From assembly GCF_019679475.1 (NCBI RefSeq), contig NZ_JAIEZP010000001.1, forward strand, positions 2,852,001-2,916,000: DNA of 64,000 nucleotides, given 5' to 3'. A model generated the notes under the pieces. The model did not search any database, was not told the origin of the DNA, and was given only the letters and a program-made list of their open reading frames with translations. Within the stretch, counting starts at the first letter, position 1. Each line of letters begins with the position of its first letter. The position numbers were made by a program, and so were the translations under genes. This document shows, in pieces, positions 50,619-60,182 of this stretch. This DNA is from Hyphomonas sediminis. Lineage in GTDB: Bacteria > Pseudomonadota > Alphaproteobacteria > Caulobacterales > Hyphomonadaceae.

Positions 50619-51986
50619 CTAAAGTAATCTGGAAAGCGCCGCCTTGTATCGGGCTTCAATTTCCGGCCGGTGAATATGTTGTCCGCCCTGTACCACATGC
50701 GCGCCCCGGCGCCACACGTCTGAAATTGCATTGTTTTTCGCCCTGAACACCCAGGCGTCCAAAGTGCGGTCTCCGCCCCCTGCCGCTTCAGGTAAGGCCT
50801 CGCTGCTGATAGCGAAGAAATCCGCCGGGTTTCCGGGCGCCAATCCAACAGGAATGCCCGCCGCCCGCCCGCCGCCGGCAAGGGCGTGCTCAAACATCGA
50901 ACGCCCCGTCGAGGCATAGCCCTCACCCGCCATCACATTGCGCGAGAGATGCTTGAATCTCTGGGAGTATTCCAGCACGCGCAGCTCGTCCGCCGCGCTG
51001 ATGGAGACGTTGGAATCGGTGCCTACACCGTAGTGCCCGCCATAGGAAAGATAGGCCCGGCCCTCGAAAATACCGTCGCCCAAATTCGCCTCGGTCACCG
51101 GGCACAACCCCGCAACGGCCCCGCTTTTCGCTATCCCGTGGATTTCCCGGTCGTTCGTATGCGTCGCATGGACGAGGCACCAACGCGCGTCGACATCTGC
51201 ATTGTGCAGCAACCACTCCACAGGCCGCGCGCCAGACCAGGCCAGACAGTCCTGAACTTCCTTCATCTGTTCGGCGATATGGATGTGGATAGGCCCCTGC
51301 CTGTCCATCGCCAGCAAGGCCCGCAATTCGTGCGGCGTCGCCGCCCTCAGGCTGTGCGGCGCAAAACCCAGCACAAAATCATGCTGATTGGCCGTGTGCT
51401 GTCCAACAGCGTCAAGCAGCGCGGCAAAGCTGTCCACGTCACTCAGGAAGCGCTTCTGTCCCTCAGTCGGCGGCTGCCCGCCAAAGCCCGAATGGGCATA
51501 GAACACTGGCAGCAGCGTCAGCCCCAGCCCTGTATCCGCTGCAGCACGAACCACCTGCCCCGCCATTTCCGCCGGGTCGCTGAAACGCGCGCCGTCAGGG
51601 TCATTGTGCAGGTAGTGAAACTCGCAAACCCGCGTGAACCCTGCCTCCAGCATCTCGGCATACGCCATCGCCGTTATCGCGTGGATATCCTCCGGACCAA
51701 TCCGGCTGACAAACCCATAGAGTAGACTCCGCCAAGACCAGAAACTGTCCTGAACCGCCCCGCGCACTTCTGTCAGTCCCGACATGGCCCTCTGGAATGC
51801 GTGGGAATGCAGATTTGTCAGGCCCGGCAGAAGGCATCGCCCACGAACCGCCCCGGAAGGAGGCTCAATATCGACGGACATATCCCCGATGAGGCCGTCT
51901 GAAATCGTGACCTGAACTCCGCGCGCCCAGCCGGAAGGCAACAGGGCATAATCGAACCAAAGCCGCTCAGACTTTTTCACTGCCAC
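50619..51986 (-). CDS. hutF: Formimidoylglutamate deiminase
   Basis: 455 residues from GTG 51986, seven bases after GGAGGG; the open frame extends upstream, but that part would cross the operator. Amidohydrolase fold: LLPGLTNLHSHAFQRAMSGLTE with the metal-binding HxH, ITAMAYAEMLEAGFTRVCEFHYLHND, IHIHIAEQMKEVQDCLAW, WCLVHATHTNDREI and VGTDSNVSISAADELRVLEYSQR. It converts N-formimidoyl-glutamate to N-formylglutamate and ammonia, so this bacterium uses the two-step HutF/HutG ending of histidine breakdown. It is divergent from hutI. Confidence 0.95.
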   Translation of the reverse strand: MAVKKSERLWFDYALLPSGWARGVQVTISDGLIGDMSVDIEPPSGAVRGRCLLPGLTNLHSHAFQRAMSGLTEVRGAVQDSFWSWRSLLYGFVSRIGPEDIHAITAMAYAEMLEAGFTRVCEFHYLHNDPDGARFSDPAEMAGQVVRAAADTGLGLTLLPVFYAHSGFGGQPPTEGQKRFLSDVDSFAALLDAVGQHTANQHDFVLGFAPHSLRAATPHELRALLAMDRQGPIHIHIAEQMKEVQDCLAWSGARPVEWLLHNADVDARWCLVHATHTNDREIHGIAKSGAVAGLCPVTEANLGDGIFEGRAYLSYGGHYGVGTDSNVSISAADELRVLEYSQRFKHLSRNVMAGEGYASTGRSMFEHALAGGGRAAGIPVGLAPGNPADFFAISSEALPEAAGGGDRTLDAWVFRAKNNAISDVWRRGAHVVQGGQHIHRPEIEARYKAALSRLL

Positions 51987-52010
51987 TGGACATCCCTCCG
52001 ACTCTTCTAT

Positions 52011-52024
52011 TATGTCTATACATA
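52011..52024. promoter_or_regulatory. HutC-like operator between hutF and hutI
   Basis: TATGT-CTAT-ACATA is a near-perfect palindrome with the GTNTANAC-type core of GntR/HutC operators. It lies 24 bp before the hutF start and 39 bp before the hutI start, so one site could control both directions. It is the only such site seen. Confidence 0.7.
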
Positions 52025-52063
52025 TTAGCCTAAGACCGGCAGTAAGACAACGGGGAGGAAAGC

Positions 52064-53269
52064 ATGGCATCAAAGCGTATCTGGACCAACGCCCGCCTCG
52101 CCACCATGGCGCCCGGCCTGCCCGGCCTCGGCATCATCGAGAACGGCGCCGTCGCCGCCGAGGGCGACCGGATCACATTTTCTGGCGCCGCACAATATGC
52201 GCCGCCTACGGATGATTTCGAAGTGATCGATTGCGACGGCCGCTGGATTTTACCGGGCCTTGTGGACTGCCACACCCATCTCGTCTGGGCAGGCAGCCGC
52301 GCGAGGGAATTCGAGCTTCGCCTCGCCGGGGCCAGCTATGAGGAAATCGCCCGCGCCGGCGGCGGCATCCGCTCCACCGTCAGCGCCGTCCGCGCCGCAG
52401 ATGAAGCCCAGCTGATCGCCGAAAGCCTTCCGAGGCTCGACGCGCTGATCGCCGAAGGCGTCACCACTTTGGAGATAAAATCCGGCTACGGTCTCAGCGT
52501 TGAGCATGAACTGAAACAGCTGCGCGCGGCCCGTACGCTTGGGAAGGTCCGTCCCATCGATATTCAAACCACGCTTCTCGCAGCACATGCCCTGCCACCC
52601 GAATATGAAGGCCGCGCCGACGCCTATATCGACCTTGTCTGTAAAGAGATCATTCCCGCCGCTGCACGCGATGGGCTCGCGGACGCAGTTGATGCCTTTT
52701 GCGAAAACATCGGATTTTCTCCGGAGCAGACGGACCGGGTCTTCAACGCCGCGCGCCAGCATGGCCTGCCCGTGAAGCTGCATGCGGACCAGCTGTCAAA
52801 CCTGCACGGCGGCGCCCTCGCCGCCCGCCACAATGCGCTGTCAGCGGATCATCTGGAATATCTCGATGATGCAGGCATCGCCGCGATGGCCGCATCCGGC
52901 TCTGTCGCGGTCATGCTGCCCGGCGCCTATTACTTTCTGCGCGATACGCATGCGCCGCCTATTGAGAAACTCCGACAGGCTGGCGTACCGCTTGCCATCT
53001 CAACCGATTGCAATCCCGGAACCTCCCCACTCACATCCCTCCTGCTGGCGATGAACATGGGCGCGACCCTGTTCCGCATGACGGTGGAAGAATGCCTCCT
53101 GGGCGCCACGCGCCACGCCGCCCGCGCGCTCGGCCTCGAAAGCAACTCCGGAACGCTTGAACCCGGAAAACTCTGCAATCTGAACATCTGGGACATCGAG
53201 CGCCCCGCCGAACTCGTCAACAATATGGGCCTGAACCGGCTCCACACCCGCATTTGGAGAGGCCAATGA
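52064..53269 (+). CDS. hutI: Imidazolonepropionase
   Basis: 401 residues, standard length; ATG 52064 behind GGGGAGGAAAG. Metal-site motif [27 protein letters not shown], the catalytic region [55 protein letters not shown], and [28 protein letters not shown] near the C-terminus. It opens imidazolonepropionate to formimidoylglutamate. The stop overlaps hutH (ATGA). It begins the four-gene hutIHGU transcript divergent from hutF. Confidence 0.97.
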   Translation: MASKRIWTNARLATMAPGLPGLGIIENGAVAAEGDRITFSGAAQYAPPTDDFEVIDCDGRWILPGLVDCHTHLVWAGSRAREFELRLAGASYEEIARAGGGIRSTVSAVRAADEAQLIAESLPRLDALIAEGVTTLEIKSGYGLSVEHELKQLRAARTLGKVRPIDIQTTLLAAHALPPEYEGRADAYIDLVCKEIIPAAARDGLADAVDAFCENIGFSPEQTDRVFNAARQHGLPVKLHADQLSNLHGGALAARHNALSADHLEYLDDAGIAAMAASGSVAVMLPGAYYFLRDTHAPPIEKLRQAGVPLAISTDCNPGTSPLTSLLLAMNMGATLFRMTVEECLLGATRHAARALGLESNSGTLEPGKLCNLNIWDIERPAELVNNMGLNRLHTRIWRGQ

Positions 53270-54807
53270 GCCATATCATTCTAACACCCGGCGCCGTACC
53301 GCTCAGCCAATGGCGCGCCATCTGGACTGGCGCCGTTCCCCAGCTCGACCCCGCCTGCGCGCCCGCAATTGCTGCCAGCGCCGCCGCCGTTGCGCGCATT
53401 CTCGCGAAAGGCCAGCCGGTCTACGGAATTAATACGGGATTTGGTAAACTCGCCACCGTTCGTATTCCGGACGATCAGCTGGAAACACTCCAGCGCAACA
53501 TCGTCCTCTCCCATGCGGCAGGTGTTGGCGAACCATCACCCGCTGGAATCGTCCGCCTGATGATGGCTCTAAAGATGACCAATCTCGGCCAGGGCGCGTC
53601 AGGTGTTCGGCCCGAGACCATCGCCTTGATGGAAGCGATGCTTGCAGCAGACCTGCTGCCCCTCGTGCCCGCGCAGGGCTCAGTCGGGGCGTCGGGAGAC
53701 CTCGCGCCCCTTTCCCACATGGCCTGCGCGATGATCGGCGTCGGCGATGTTTTCCTCCAGGGCGAGCGCATGAGCGCCGCCGCCGCCTTTGCCAAATCTG
53801 GCCTCTCTCCTCTGCCCGCGCTGGCCGCGAAGGAAGGCCTCGCGCTGTTGAATGGCACGCAGTTTTCCACCGCCTGCGCCCTGGCTGGACTGTTCGAGGC
53901 CGAACGCATCCTGCAAAGCGCCCTCATTACCGGCGCCCTCTCGACAGAAGCAGCGAAAGGCTCTGACGCACCGTTCGATGCCCGTATCCATCAGCTGCGC
54001 GGCCACAAAGGCCAGATCGATTGCGCCGCAGTGCTGCGCGATCTCATGGCCGGCTCCGCCATTCGCGCCTCACATCTTGAAAATGACACGCGCGTGCAGG
54101 ACCCCTACTGCATCCGTTGTCAGCCTCAGGTCGCCGGCGCCGCGCTTACCCTGCTGCGACAAGCGGCGGATACGCTTCTTGTCGAAGCCAACGGTGTTTC
54201 CGACAACCCCCTGATCTTTCCGGAGACGGATGAAGCCCTTTCAGGCGGAAACTTTCACGCTGAGCCGGTTGCATTCGCCGCCGATATGATCGCTATGGCG
54301 CTGTGCGAAATCGGCTCAATCTCCGAGCGGCGCATCGCGATGCTGGTGGACCCCGCCCTTTCCGGCGTCCCCGCTTTCCTCACGCCGCAACCGGGTCTCA
54401 ACTCGGGCTTCATGATCCCTCAGGTCACCGCCGCCGCGCTCGTCTCCGAAAACAAGCAGATGGCTTACCCCGCCAGCGTCGACTCGATCCCGACTTCTGC
54501 AAACCAGGAAGACCATGTGTCCATGGCCGCGCATGGCGCCCGCCGCCTTCTGAAGATGGCGAAGAATGTGGACTATGTACTCGGCATCGAACTTCTCGCC
54601 GCATCGCAGGCCTGCGACTTCCACGCGCCGCTGAAATCCAGCAACGCCCTTGAAGCCTTGCGCAGCCTCGTCCGGAAGGACGTGCCCCCGTTGGACCATG
54701 ACCGCCTGATGCATCCGGATATGGAAGCGACCACCGCGCTCATCTGCTCTGGCGCCGTAATTGCCTCTGTAAACCATCCGCTTCCCTCACTGGAGGCGCA
54801 GCCATGA
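53266..54807 (+). CDS. hutH: Histidine ammonia-lyase
   Basis: 513 residues from ATG 53266 (ATGA overlap with hutI). The self-forming MIO cofactor triad Ala142-Ser143-Gly144 is in [31 protein letters not shown] and [16 protein letters not shown] at the N-terminus, [29 protein letters not shown] and [19 protein letters not shown] in the core. It deaminates histidine to urocanate, the first step of the pathway. Length and motifs fit HAL, not PAL or TAL, in a hut operon. Confidence 0.98.
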   Translation: MSHIILTPGAVPLSQWRAIWTGAVPQLDPACAPAIAASAAAVARILAKGQPVYGINTGFGKLATVRIPDDQLETLQRNIVLSHAAGVGEPSPAGIVRLMMALKMTNLGQGASGVRPETIALMEAMLAADLLPLVPAQGSVGASGDLAPLSHMACAMIGVGDVFLQGERMSAAAAFAKSGLSPLPALAAKEGLALLNGTQFSTACALAGLFEAERILQSALITGALSTEAAKGSDAPFDARIHQLRGHKGQIDCAAVLRDLMAGSAIRASHLENDTRVQDPYCIRCQPQVAGAALTLLRQAADTLLVEANGVSDNPLIFPETDEALSGGNFHAEPVAFAADMIAMALCEIGSISERRIAMLVDPALSGVPAFLTPQPGLNSGFMIPQVTAAALVSENKQMAYPASVDSIPTSANQEDHVSMAAHGARRLLKMAKNVDYVLGIELLAASQACDFHAPLKSSNALEALRSLVRKDVPPLDHDRLMHPDMEATTALICSGAVIASVNHPLPSLEAQP

Positions 54808-55622
54808 AGAACTGGCTAACCGTCAAGGAGGGCGACCGCCCGCTTATCGTTTCCTTTCCCCACACGGGCACGATGCTGCCTGAGGATATCGCACACAATT
54901 TCGTCTCGCCCGAGCTAGCCCGGCGGGATACGGACTGGTGGGTGGACCAGCTCTATGCCTTTGCCGCAGACATGGGCGCAACGCTTGTCCACACCGCAAT
55001 CTCACGCTCAGTGATCGACGCAAACCGCGATCCATCCGGCGCGTCACTCTATCCGGGCCAGAACACAACCAACCTTTGCCCGCTGACCACGTTCGACAAC
55101 CAGCCGCTCTACAGGGCCGGTCACGAGCCCAAAGAAACAGAGATCGCCCACCGCCGCGACGCCTTTCATGCGCCCTATCATCACGCCATCGAAGATCAGA
55201 TCTCGCGCCTGAAGGCGACCCACGCCAAGGTCGTGCTCTACGACGCCCACTCCATCCGTTCACAGATCCCACATCTGTTCGAAGGGCTGCTGCCTGTCTA
55301 CAATGTTGGCTCCAACTACAAGACAACATGCGCGCCCGAACTGGCTGAAAGAATCGAAACGATCTGCGCCGCATCCGACCAGCCGAGCGTGTTAGATGGC
55401 CGCTTCCGGGGCGGATGGACCGTGCGCCATCATGGCCAGCCGGAAAACGGCGTCCACGCGGTTCAGATGGAACTGTCCTGCCGGGGGTATCTGCGCGAGC
55501 CGATCGGCAGCGTCTCCGAGGCCGATTGGCCCGTGCCCTTCGATCCCGATTTTGCCGCCCCGATGATTGAAACCCTGAAACAGGTGCTCGCCGCCTGTCT
55601 CGCCTTCGCTGAAACACCCTGA
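54804..55622 (+). CDS. hutG: N-formylglutamate deformylase
   Basis: 272 residues, start overlapping the hutH stop (ATGA). It belongs to the N-formylglutamate amidohydrolase family: [73 protein letters not shown] and [15 protein letters not shown]. These carry the zinc ligands and catalytic Glu of the fold. It releases formate and glutamate, the last step after HutF. It differs from the arginase-like HutG that acts directly on formimidoylglutamate. Confidence 0.95.
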   Translation: MKNWLTVKEGDRPLIVSFPHTGTMLPEDIAHNFVSPELARRDTDWWVDQLYAFAADMGATLVHTAISRSVIDANRDPSGASLYPGQNTTNLCPLTTFDNQPLYRAGHEPKETEIAHRRDAFHAPYHHAIEDQISRLKATHAKVVLYDAHSIRSQIPHLFEGLLPVYNVGSNYKTTCAPELAERIETICAASDQPSVLDGRFRGGWTVRHHGQPENGVHAVQMELSCRGYLREPIGSVSEADWPVPFDPDFAAPMIETLKQVLAACLAFAETP

Positions 55623-55632
55623 GGAGTCTACC

Positions 55633-57294
55633 ATGCCATATCCTGCCAATATCCGCGAAGTCCGCGCGCCCCAGGGAACAGAACTGAACGCAAAAAGCTG
55701 GCTGACCGAAGCCCCCCTCCGGATGCTGATGAACAATCTGGACCCGGATGTTGCCGAACGTCCTGACGACCTTGTCGTTTATGGCGGCATCGGTCGCGCC
55801 GCGCGGAACTGGGATGCATTCGAAAACATTGTCTCAACGCTGAAACGCCTGAAGGAAGACGAAACGCTGCTTATCCAATCAGGCAAGCCCGTGGGCGTTT
55901 TCCGCACGCATGCGGACGCGCCGCGTGTTCTCCTGGCGAACTCCAACCTCGTTCCCAAATGGGCCAGCTGGGATCATTTCAATGAACTCGACCGCAAAGG
56001 CCTGATGATGTACGGTCAGATGACCGCCGGCAGCTGGATCTATATCGGCGCTCAGGGGATCGTTCAGGGCACCTACGAAACCTTTGTCGAGATGGGTCGC
56101 CAGCACTACGGTGGAAACCTCAAGGGAAAATGGCTGCTCACCGCGGGCCTGGGCGGCATGGGGGGCGCACAACCGCTCGCCTCTGTCTTTGCCGGCGCCG
56201 CCTGTCTTGCGATCGAATGCCAACTTTCCAGCATCGAAATGCGGATGCGCACCGGCTATCTCGATGCGTGGACAGATGACCTGGAAAAGGCGCTCGACAT
56301 GATCGACGAGAGCTGCAAGTCCGGCACACCCAAGTCCATCGGCCTCCTCGGAAACGCCTGCGAGATCCTGCCGAAAATCCTTGAGCTTGGCCGCCTGCCG
56401 GACCTGCTCACCGACCAGACGTCCGCGCACGATCCCGTTAATGGCTATCTTCCCGAAGGCTGGAGCGTGGAGGAATGGAAGACACGGCGGGCGAGCGATC
56501 CCAAAGGGGTTGAGGCTGAAGCGCGCGCTTCTATGGCCAAGCATGTTCTTGCGATGCTGGAGTTCCAGAAACGAGGCGTGCCTACAGTCGATTATGGCAA
56601 CAACATTCGTCAGGTCGCGTTCGATGAGGGGGTCACGAACGCGTTCGATTTTCCCGGTTTTGTGCCCGCCTATATCCGCCCGCTCTTCTGCCGTGGCATC
56701 GGCCCCTTCCGCTGGGCGGCTCTTTCCGGCGATCCGGAGGACATCTACAAGACTGACCAGAAGGTGAAGGAGCTGATTCCGGACAATCCCCACCTGCACA
56801 ACTGGCTCGACATGGCCCGTGAGCGGATCAAATTCCAGGGCCTGCCCGCGCGCATCTGCTGGGTGGGCCTGGGGGATCGTCACCGGCTCGGGCTCGCCTT
56901 CAATGAGATGGTGGCCAAGGGCGAGTTGAAAGCCCCGGTTGTCATCGGGCGGGACCATCTCGACTCCGGCTCCGTCGCCTCGCCCAATCGTGAAACCGAG
57001 GCGATGCAGGATGGCTCTGATGCGGTCTCTGATTGGCCGCTGCTCAACGCCCTGCTCAATTGCGCCTCGGGCGCCACCTGGGTCTCGCTTCATCATGGCG
57101 GCGGCGTCGGCATGGGCTACTCCCAGCATTCCGGCATGGTGATCTGCTGCGACGGTTCTGAGGACGCTGCACGCCGCATCGAGCGGGTGTTGTGGAACGA
57201 TCCGGCCACCGGCGTCATGCGCCATGCCGATGCGGGTTACCAGATCGCGATCGATTGCGCGCGAGAGCACGGGCTCGATCTTCCATCGCTCTGA
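55633..57294 (+). CDS. hutU: Urocanate hydratase
   Basis: 553 residues, normal. NAD-bound hydratase motifs: [77 protein letters not shown] and [17 protein letters not shown], ending with [21 protein letters not shown]. It uses NAD+ as an electrophile to hydrate urocanate to imidazolonepropionate. It is the last gene of hutIHGU, 10 bp after hutG, with a terminator behind it. Order I-H-G-U does not follow the reaction order. Confidence 0.98.
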   Translation: MPYPANIREVRAPQGTELNAKSWLTEAPLRMLMNNLDPDVAERPDDLVVYGGIGRAARNWDAFENIVSTLKRLKEDETLLIQSGKPVGVFRTHADAPRVLLANSNLVPKWASWDHFNELDRKGLMMYGQMTAGSWIYIGAQGIVQGTYETFVEMGRQHYGGNLKGKWLLTAGLGGMGGAQPLASVFAGAACLAIECQLSSIEMRMRTGYLDAWTDDLEKALDMIDESCKSGTPKSIGLLGNACEILPKILELGRLPDLLTDQTSAHDPVNGYLPEGWSVEEWKTRRASDPKGVEAEARASMAKHVLAMLEFQKRGVPTVDYGNNIRQVAFDEGVTNAFDFPGFVPAYIRPLFCRGIGPFRWAALSGDPEDIYKTDQKVKELIPDNPHLHNWLDMARERIKFQGLPARICWVGLGDRHRLGLAFNEMVAKGELKAPVVIGRDHLDSGSVASPNRETEAMQDGSDAVSDWPLLNALLNCASGATWVSLHHGGGVGMGYSQHSGMVICCDGSEDAARRIERVLWNDPATGVMRHADAGYQIAIDCAREHGLDLPSL

Positions 57295-57310
57295 CCCAGG
57301 CCGGAAAAAG

Positions 57311-57340
57311 AAAGGGCGGAGACACCCTCCGCCCTTTTTC
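57311..57340. terminator. Bidirectional rho-independent terminator, hutU / TetR
   Basis: AAAGGGCGGAG (57311-57321), loop ACACC, CTCCGCCCTTT (57327-57337) then TTC. The T-run continues from the stem in the plus direction, and the preceding A-rich bases (GAAAAAGAAA) give a T-run on the minus strand. It serves both convergent genes. Confidence 0.9.
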
Positions 57341-57364
57341 ATCTGTATGCTGCATTATCGGCGA

Positions 57365-57988
57365 TTATTTTAATACGCTTCGCATGATCGAGTCGGCGGC
57401 AAAGGCCGCATAGTCCCGCGCCAGCTCGCGGCCCACTTTCGTCTCGCCCACAAGTTCGTGCACGGCGGCGCGCGCAGCAAAGATATACTGGCACGCACCG
57501 ATGATCATGAAATACACATGCTTGTCGTCAACTTCCCGGAACTGGCCCTCGCGGATGCCATCCTGAATGATCTTCCGCTGCGTCTCGATCAGCGGGCGCA
57601 TGAAACTGCTGCGAATGATTTCGGAGCCTTCAGACTCCTGATTGTGCAACAGGCTATCCAGCAACCGGTTGAGATAAGGGTGGCGCGCATAGGAACGGAT
57701 GATCCCGTGAATGTGGATGCGCAATTTGTTGGCGGGATCGATGTCCATCGCCACCAATTCCTGCAATTGCTGGAGCGAATGTTCTGTATCGCGCTGGGCC
57801 AGCGCCAGAAGCAGGCCGTCCCGGGATCCAAAATGGTACTTTACCAGAGGTGCAGTCACGCCAGCGCGCTTTGCAATCTGGTGCAGGGACACATCAATCG
57901 AGCCAATCTCGGACATGAGTTCGCCCGCAGCTTCCAGCAATAACTCCCGTCCCGAACGTTCCGTTACGGCATCCGCCAAATCTGTCAT
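57365..57988 (-). CDS. TetR-family transcriptional regulator
   Basis: 207 residues from ATG 57988; a GTG at 57997 is the alternative. TetR helix-turn-helix (about 8-55): GRELLLEAAGELMSEIGSIDVSLHQIAKRAGVTAPLVKYHFGSRDGLLLAL. The helical C-terminus (SIMRSVLK at the end, YFMIIGACQYIFAARAAVHELVG) resembles regulators with the TetR C-terminal region seen in fatty-acid or nucleobase-type members. A 23-bp palindrome 32 bp upstream is the likely autoregulatory operator. It is divergent from a cytochrome c gene. The ligand is unknown. Confidence 0.87.
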   Translation of the reverse strand: MTDLADAVTERSGRELLLEAAGELMSEIGSIDVSLHQIAKRAGVTAPLVKYHFGSRDGLLLALAQRDTEHSLQQLQELVAMDIDPANKLRIHIHGIIRSYARHPYLNRLLDSLLHNQESEGSEIIRSSFMRPLIETQRKIIQDGIREGQFREVDDKHVYFMIIGACQYIFAARAAVHELVGETKVGRELARDYAAFAADSIMRSVLK

Positions 57989-58019
57989 TCCAGCCACTCT
58001 AAATCCTGATGCTTATTTA

Positions 58020-58042
58020 TCGTTCAGCAAATTGATGAACGA
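58020..58042. promoter_or_regulatory. Putative TetR operator
   Basis: TCGTTCA (58020-58026) and TGAACGA (58036-58042) are perfect arms around 9 bases, total 23 bp, between the TetR gene and the cytochrome gene. Size and position fit a TetR-family binding site. The rest of 58043-58204 contains a TGTGGATAA 9-mer and no gene. Confidence 0.6.
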
Positions 58043-58204
58043 AAAGGTTGAAAGGTGCAAGAAGTGGCTTGGGGATGGCGCCTGTGGATAAGTTGCTCCG
58101 CCTGCCGCTTAATTCGTCTCCGGCCAACCTGCGGCATTCCCTAAGTTGACAGGCCGCGGCCGGCAAACGACCCTGCGCCGACTCAAGTTCAGGAAGCATC
58201 CGCC

Positions 58205-58579
58205 ATGCTGCGCCAGAAACGCTGCCAATCATTCGCCGCCAGCGCTGCGATGTTCGTTATCGGGGTGCTCGCTGCCGCCTGCTCCCGCGACCCGGTTGAA
58301 ACGCCCGAGCTCTCGCCTGCAGCAGCCAAAGCGCAGGCTGGCCAGGAAATCGCCGAAGCGCTTTGCGCGCGCTGCCACGCCATCGGTCTGGAAGGCGATA
58401 GTACGCATCCCGAGGCCCCGCCCTTCCGCACGCTCTCAGAGAAGTATCCGGTTCGCCTGCTGGACGAGGCGCTGGCCGAAGGCATCACGGTCGGCCATCC
58501 AGATATGCCGGAATTCGAGTTTGAAGCAGATCAGATCGATGAGCTGATCACCTATCTGGAATCGGTTCAGCCGAAATAG
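58205..58579 (+). CDS. Small lipoprotein c-type cytochrome
   Basis: 124 residues. Leader with lipobox VLAAAC (Cys26), short linker, then a class I cytochrome c domain with haem motif CARCH (54-58) and the axial Met101 in GHPDMPEF. The end TYLESVQPK is the usual last helix. It is probably a membrane-anchored periplasmic electron carrier. It is divergent from the TetR gene and converges with the hydrolase gene 3 bp away. The partner oxidase or dehydrogenase is not in the window. Confidence 0.9.
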   Translation: MLRQKRCQSFAASAAMFVIGVLAAACSRDPVETPELSPAAAKAQAGQEIAEALCARCHAIGLEGDSTHPEAPPFRTLSEKYPVRLLDEALAEGITVGHPDMPEFEFEADQIDELITYLESVQPK

Positions 58580-58582
58580 GCC

Positions 58583-59965
58583 CTATCGCTCGGGTGTAAT
58601 CTTCGCATCGCCGTATTCTCCCGGCGCGATTTCACGGCCGGCAGCAAAATCTGCCACCAGATCGAAGTAGCCCGGTGCGTAGCCGCTATAGCGGCGCGAG
58701 CGGTCGGGCATGGCTGTGAATTCCCGCATGCCGTGATCGACGCCGGGAAACTCTGCAACGGTCACCGGTCGGCCTTCATATTGCAGCGCCTTCAGCCGCG
58801 CACGGGTGTAGGCGGGCGGCGCCTCCCGGTCTGCGCCGGCCAGTATCCACAGCACCGGCGCGCCAAGCTGCCGCAGCACCGGCTCGCCTTCATGGCGCCA
58901 GCTGGTGCCGCTCGAACGGAGCGGCCCGCCAACCCGCAATACGTAATCGGGATAACGCAGGATATCTCCCGTGAACTCGCCCTGCACCAGCGGATACCAG
59001 GGTTCGTCCTTGTAGATCTTCTTCAGCGCTTCGAGCTCGACATAGCCGCGCTTGAAATCGGACAGCATGACCGTCGCGGCCGCATCCGCCAGCATGCCCG
59101 CCGCCATCTGTGCAGATGGGCCATAGCCAGCCTCGGCGACATTGAGCACCGATTCTGCGCGGTTTTCCGCGAGCGGGCTTTCCAGCATGCCGTAGGAAAC
59201 GATCACGAAATCCGGCTTCAGCGACACCGCTGCCAAAGGGGCCACCCAGCCGCCCTGGCTGGTGCCGTGAAGGCCGAACCGGCTCATCCGGGGCCCCGCC
59301 ATCCGGCGCGCTTCATCGGCAGCGGCAACGGCATCCATCGCCAGCAGGGTGAAGTCCTGCGTGTAGTCGCCCTTGGAGCTGCCCGTACCGCGCTTGTCGT
59401 AGATGAACACGCCGATGCCCTGAAGGGGCAGAAGGTGCTGATACGGATCAGTCAGCAGGGCGGAGCTGCGTTCGGAGCCGTGCACCTGAAGCACAACCGG
59501 CACAGGATCATTCCCTTCCGGCAGGATGAGGCGGCCGGCGAGTTTGGTGCCCTTTGAGCCAGTGAAGATAATGTCCTGAGTGGTGACTGGGACCTTCGTG
59601 GCCGCTTCCCCTTCGAATAGGGTGAGCCCCTCGGAGCAGGTGAACTGAATCTGGCGCGTTTCGGCGGTATCGGTCCAACCTTGATAGGCGCTCCAGATGT
59701 CCTTCTCGAGAACGAAGCGGCCTGTCTGCCCGTCGAGAGAGCGCCAGCGCAGGCCCTCTTCAGCTGGCGTTACCGCCACGCCGCCGCCATCATCCAGCGC
59801 CCAGGCGCCGCCGCAGGCAGGATCCCCCGGCACGGGCGAATTTGAAAGACCCGGCACCGAAAGCGACGGCAAAGTCGGCATTTCTGGCAAACTGGGCAGC
59901 GCAGTTGAGCAGGCCACCAGCAAGAAAGCCGACAGTCCTAAAGCAAACTTGGCCCGATTACCCAT
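58583..59965 (-). CDS. Lipoprotein alpha/beta hydrolase
   Basis: 460 residues from ATG 59965 behind GGAGGGAAG. Lipobox FLLVAC (Cys19), a Pro/Ser-rich linker, a small N-terminal beta domain, then an alpha/beta hydrolase core from about 130: KLAGRLILPEGNDPVPVVLQVHG (oxyanion), YDKRGTGSSKGDYTQDFTLLAMDAVAAADE, nucleophile Ser236 in GLHGTSQGGWVAP, and a late FPGVDHGM with the catalytic His. It resembles envelope esterases/dienelactone hydrolase-type serine hydrolases of the AB_hydrolase DUF family. The substrate is unknown; it probably acts in the periplasm or on the outer membrane. 217 bp separate it from the divergent emrA-like gene. Confidence 0.85.
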   Translation of the reverse strand: MGNRAKFALGLSAFLLVACSTALPSLPEMPTLPSLSVPGLSNSPVPGDPACGGAWALDDGGGVAVTPAEEGLRWRSLDGQTGRFVLEKDIWSAYQGWTDTAETRQIQFTCSEGLTLFEGEAATKVPVTTQDIIFTGSKGTKLAGRLILPEGNDPVPVVLQVHGSERSSALLTDPYQHLLPLQGIGVFIYDKRGTGSSKGDYTQDFTLLAMDAVAAADEARRMAGPRMSRFGLHGTSQGGWVAPLAAVSLKPDFVIVSYGMLESPLAENRAESVLNVAEAGYGPSAQMAAGMLADAAATVMLSDFKRGYVELEALKKIYKDEPWYPLVQGEFTGDILRYPDYVLRVGGPLRSSGTSWRHEGEPVLRQLGAPVLWILAGADREAPPAYTRARLKALQYEGRPVTVAEFPGVDHGMREFTAMPDRSRRYSGYAPGYFDLVADFAAGREIAPGEYGDAKITPER

Positions 59966-60182
59966 GATCGTCTTCCCTCCGGCCACTTTCCCGGCTGGTT
60001 GCCCGGATACAATGATTCCCGTCGGATCACGGCCTTTGCCGGAGCGCCAAAGAATAGGGCTTGATTGCCTTAGCGGCATATCCCGCTCAGATAGATCCGC
60101 GGGAGATCAGGGCGGCAAACGCCTCGCAGCAAACACCGCACCAGGGAGGATCGGGCCGGCATTCAGGTGCCGGTGTCAACAC

